Shown piece by piece: positions 13,082-13,128 of a stretch of DNA of 13,128 nt. The stretch lies in contig NZ_DAXS01000038.1 in NCBI RefSeq assembly GCF_002506515.1, positions 2,296-15,423 on the forward strand, written 5' to 3'. A program made the translations under genes and the position numbers. Source of the DNA: Caldivirga sp. UBA161. GTDB lineage: Archaea > Thermoproteota > Thermoprotei > Thermoproteales > Thermocladiaceae. The first letter of the stretch is position 1, and each line of letters opens with the position of its first letter. Under the pieces are notes generated by a model that saw only the letters and a program-made list of their open reading frames with translations, made no database searches and was not told the origin of the DNA.

Positions 13082-13128
13082 CTACTCCCTCCTTGGGGAG
13101 GGGGCTTCCTGCTTCATTGCCCCACTCC
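13082..13128 (-). CDS. tnpB: Possible C-terminal end of an IS200/IS605 OrfB/TnpB protein, runs off the right edge
   Basis: On the minus strand the last bases read SGAMKQEAPSPRRE then TAG (complement of 13082-13084). Tails of the MKQEAP type, rich in Pro and Ser and rounded off by a G/C-rich hairpin, are in my recollection common at the C-termini of archaeal IS605-family TnpB proteins; no search was made. The base composition (C/G runs) also differs sharply from the A/T-rich spacers elsewhere. TnpB is an RNA-guided nuclease whose guide (omega) RNA derives from the 3' end of its own gene plus the element's right end. Only 14 codons are visible, so this is a hypothesis that the neighbouring sequence would settle. 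Confidence 0.4.
   Translation of the reverse strand, partial: SGAMKQEAPSPRRE
13085..13104. repeat. Strong G/C hairpin just after the VWA stop codon
   Basis: CTCCCTCC and GGAGGGGG pair over 8 positions (one G-T) around a TTGG loop, beginning 5 nt after the VWA stop. It is the only strongly G/C-rich inverted repeat in the window. It could be a terminator-like element of the VWA gene, or the right-end/omega-RNA hairpin of an IS605-type element whose TnpB gene would enter from the right. Confidence 0.6.

Noticed and set aside
1..13128. CRISPR arrays, tRNA or rRNA genes
   Set aside because: No regularly spaced repeats, no GGTTCRA-type T-arm with matching acceptor ends, and no conserved rRNA blocks were seen on either strand.

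Overview
The window looks like chromosomal DNA of a hyperthermophilic crenarchaeon, most likely Thermoproteales (a Caldivirga/Vulcanisaeta-type organism). This assignment is an inference. It rests on archaeal informational genes (Mre11-Rad50), AGG/GTT/TTA-rich codon use, start codons lying about 25 nt downstream of A/T-rich TATA boxes (leaderless transcripts), very short spacers, and a well-formed archaeal C/D box guide RNA. No database was consulted.

Left edge (1-180): a gene on the minus strand runs off the window and encodes a CDGSH-type iron-sulfur protein. Its natural N-terminus appears to be one base out of frame with its metal-binding domain. From 327 to 2098 lies a two-gene unit of a small DUF3311-type membrane protein and a sodium:solute symporter (SSS) permease joined by an ATGA overlap. 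The next spacer (2099-2313) holds a probable C/D box methylation-guide sRNA with its own promoter, followed by a SufB/SufD-family Fe-S assembly protein (2314-3747) and a TatA-type Tat translocase subunit (about 3821-4135).

Centre (4285-7898): mre11 and rad50 overlap and form the double-strand break processing complex. HerA and NurA, their usual archaeal partners, are not adjacent. After a 203-nt A/T-rich spacer with repeated elements around a TATA box comes an iorA-iorB operon (8102-10533). It encodes a two-subunit, TPP- and [4Fe-4S]-dependent 2-ketoacid (indolepyruvate type) ferredoxin oxidoreductase.

Right part (10611-13080): a MoxR/RavA-type AAA+ ATPase and an overlapping gene for a protein with a C-terminal VWA (MIDAS) domain. 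This is the classic MoxR-VWA pair, probably a metal- or cofactor-related chaperone. Immediately after it, the last 47 nt read on the minus strand like the C-terminus of an IS200/IS605 OrfB/TnpB protein and contain a strong hairpin, so an IS605-type element or remnant may begin at the window edge.

All genes from 327 to 13080 are on the plus strand. Most of the window is ordinary core gene content. The least ordinary items are the frameshifted CDGSH gene, the guide RNA, the repeated elements in the ior promoter and the probable TnpB end.
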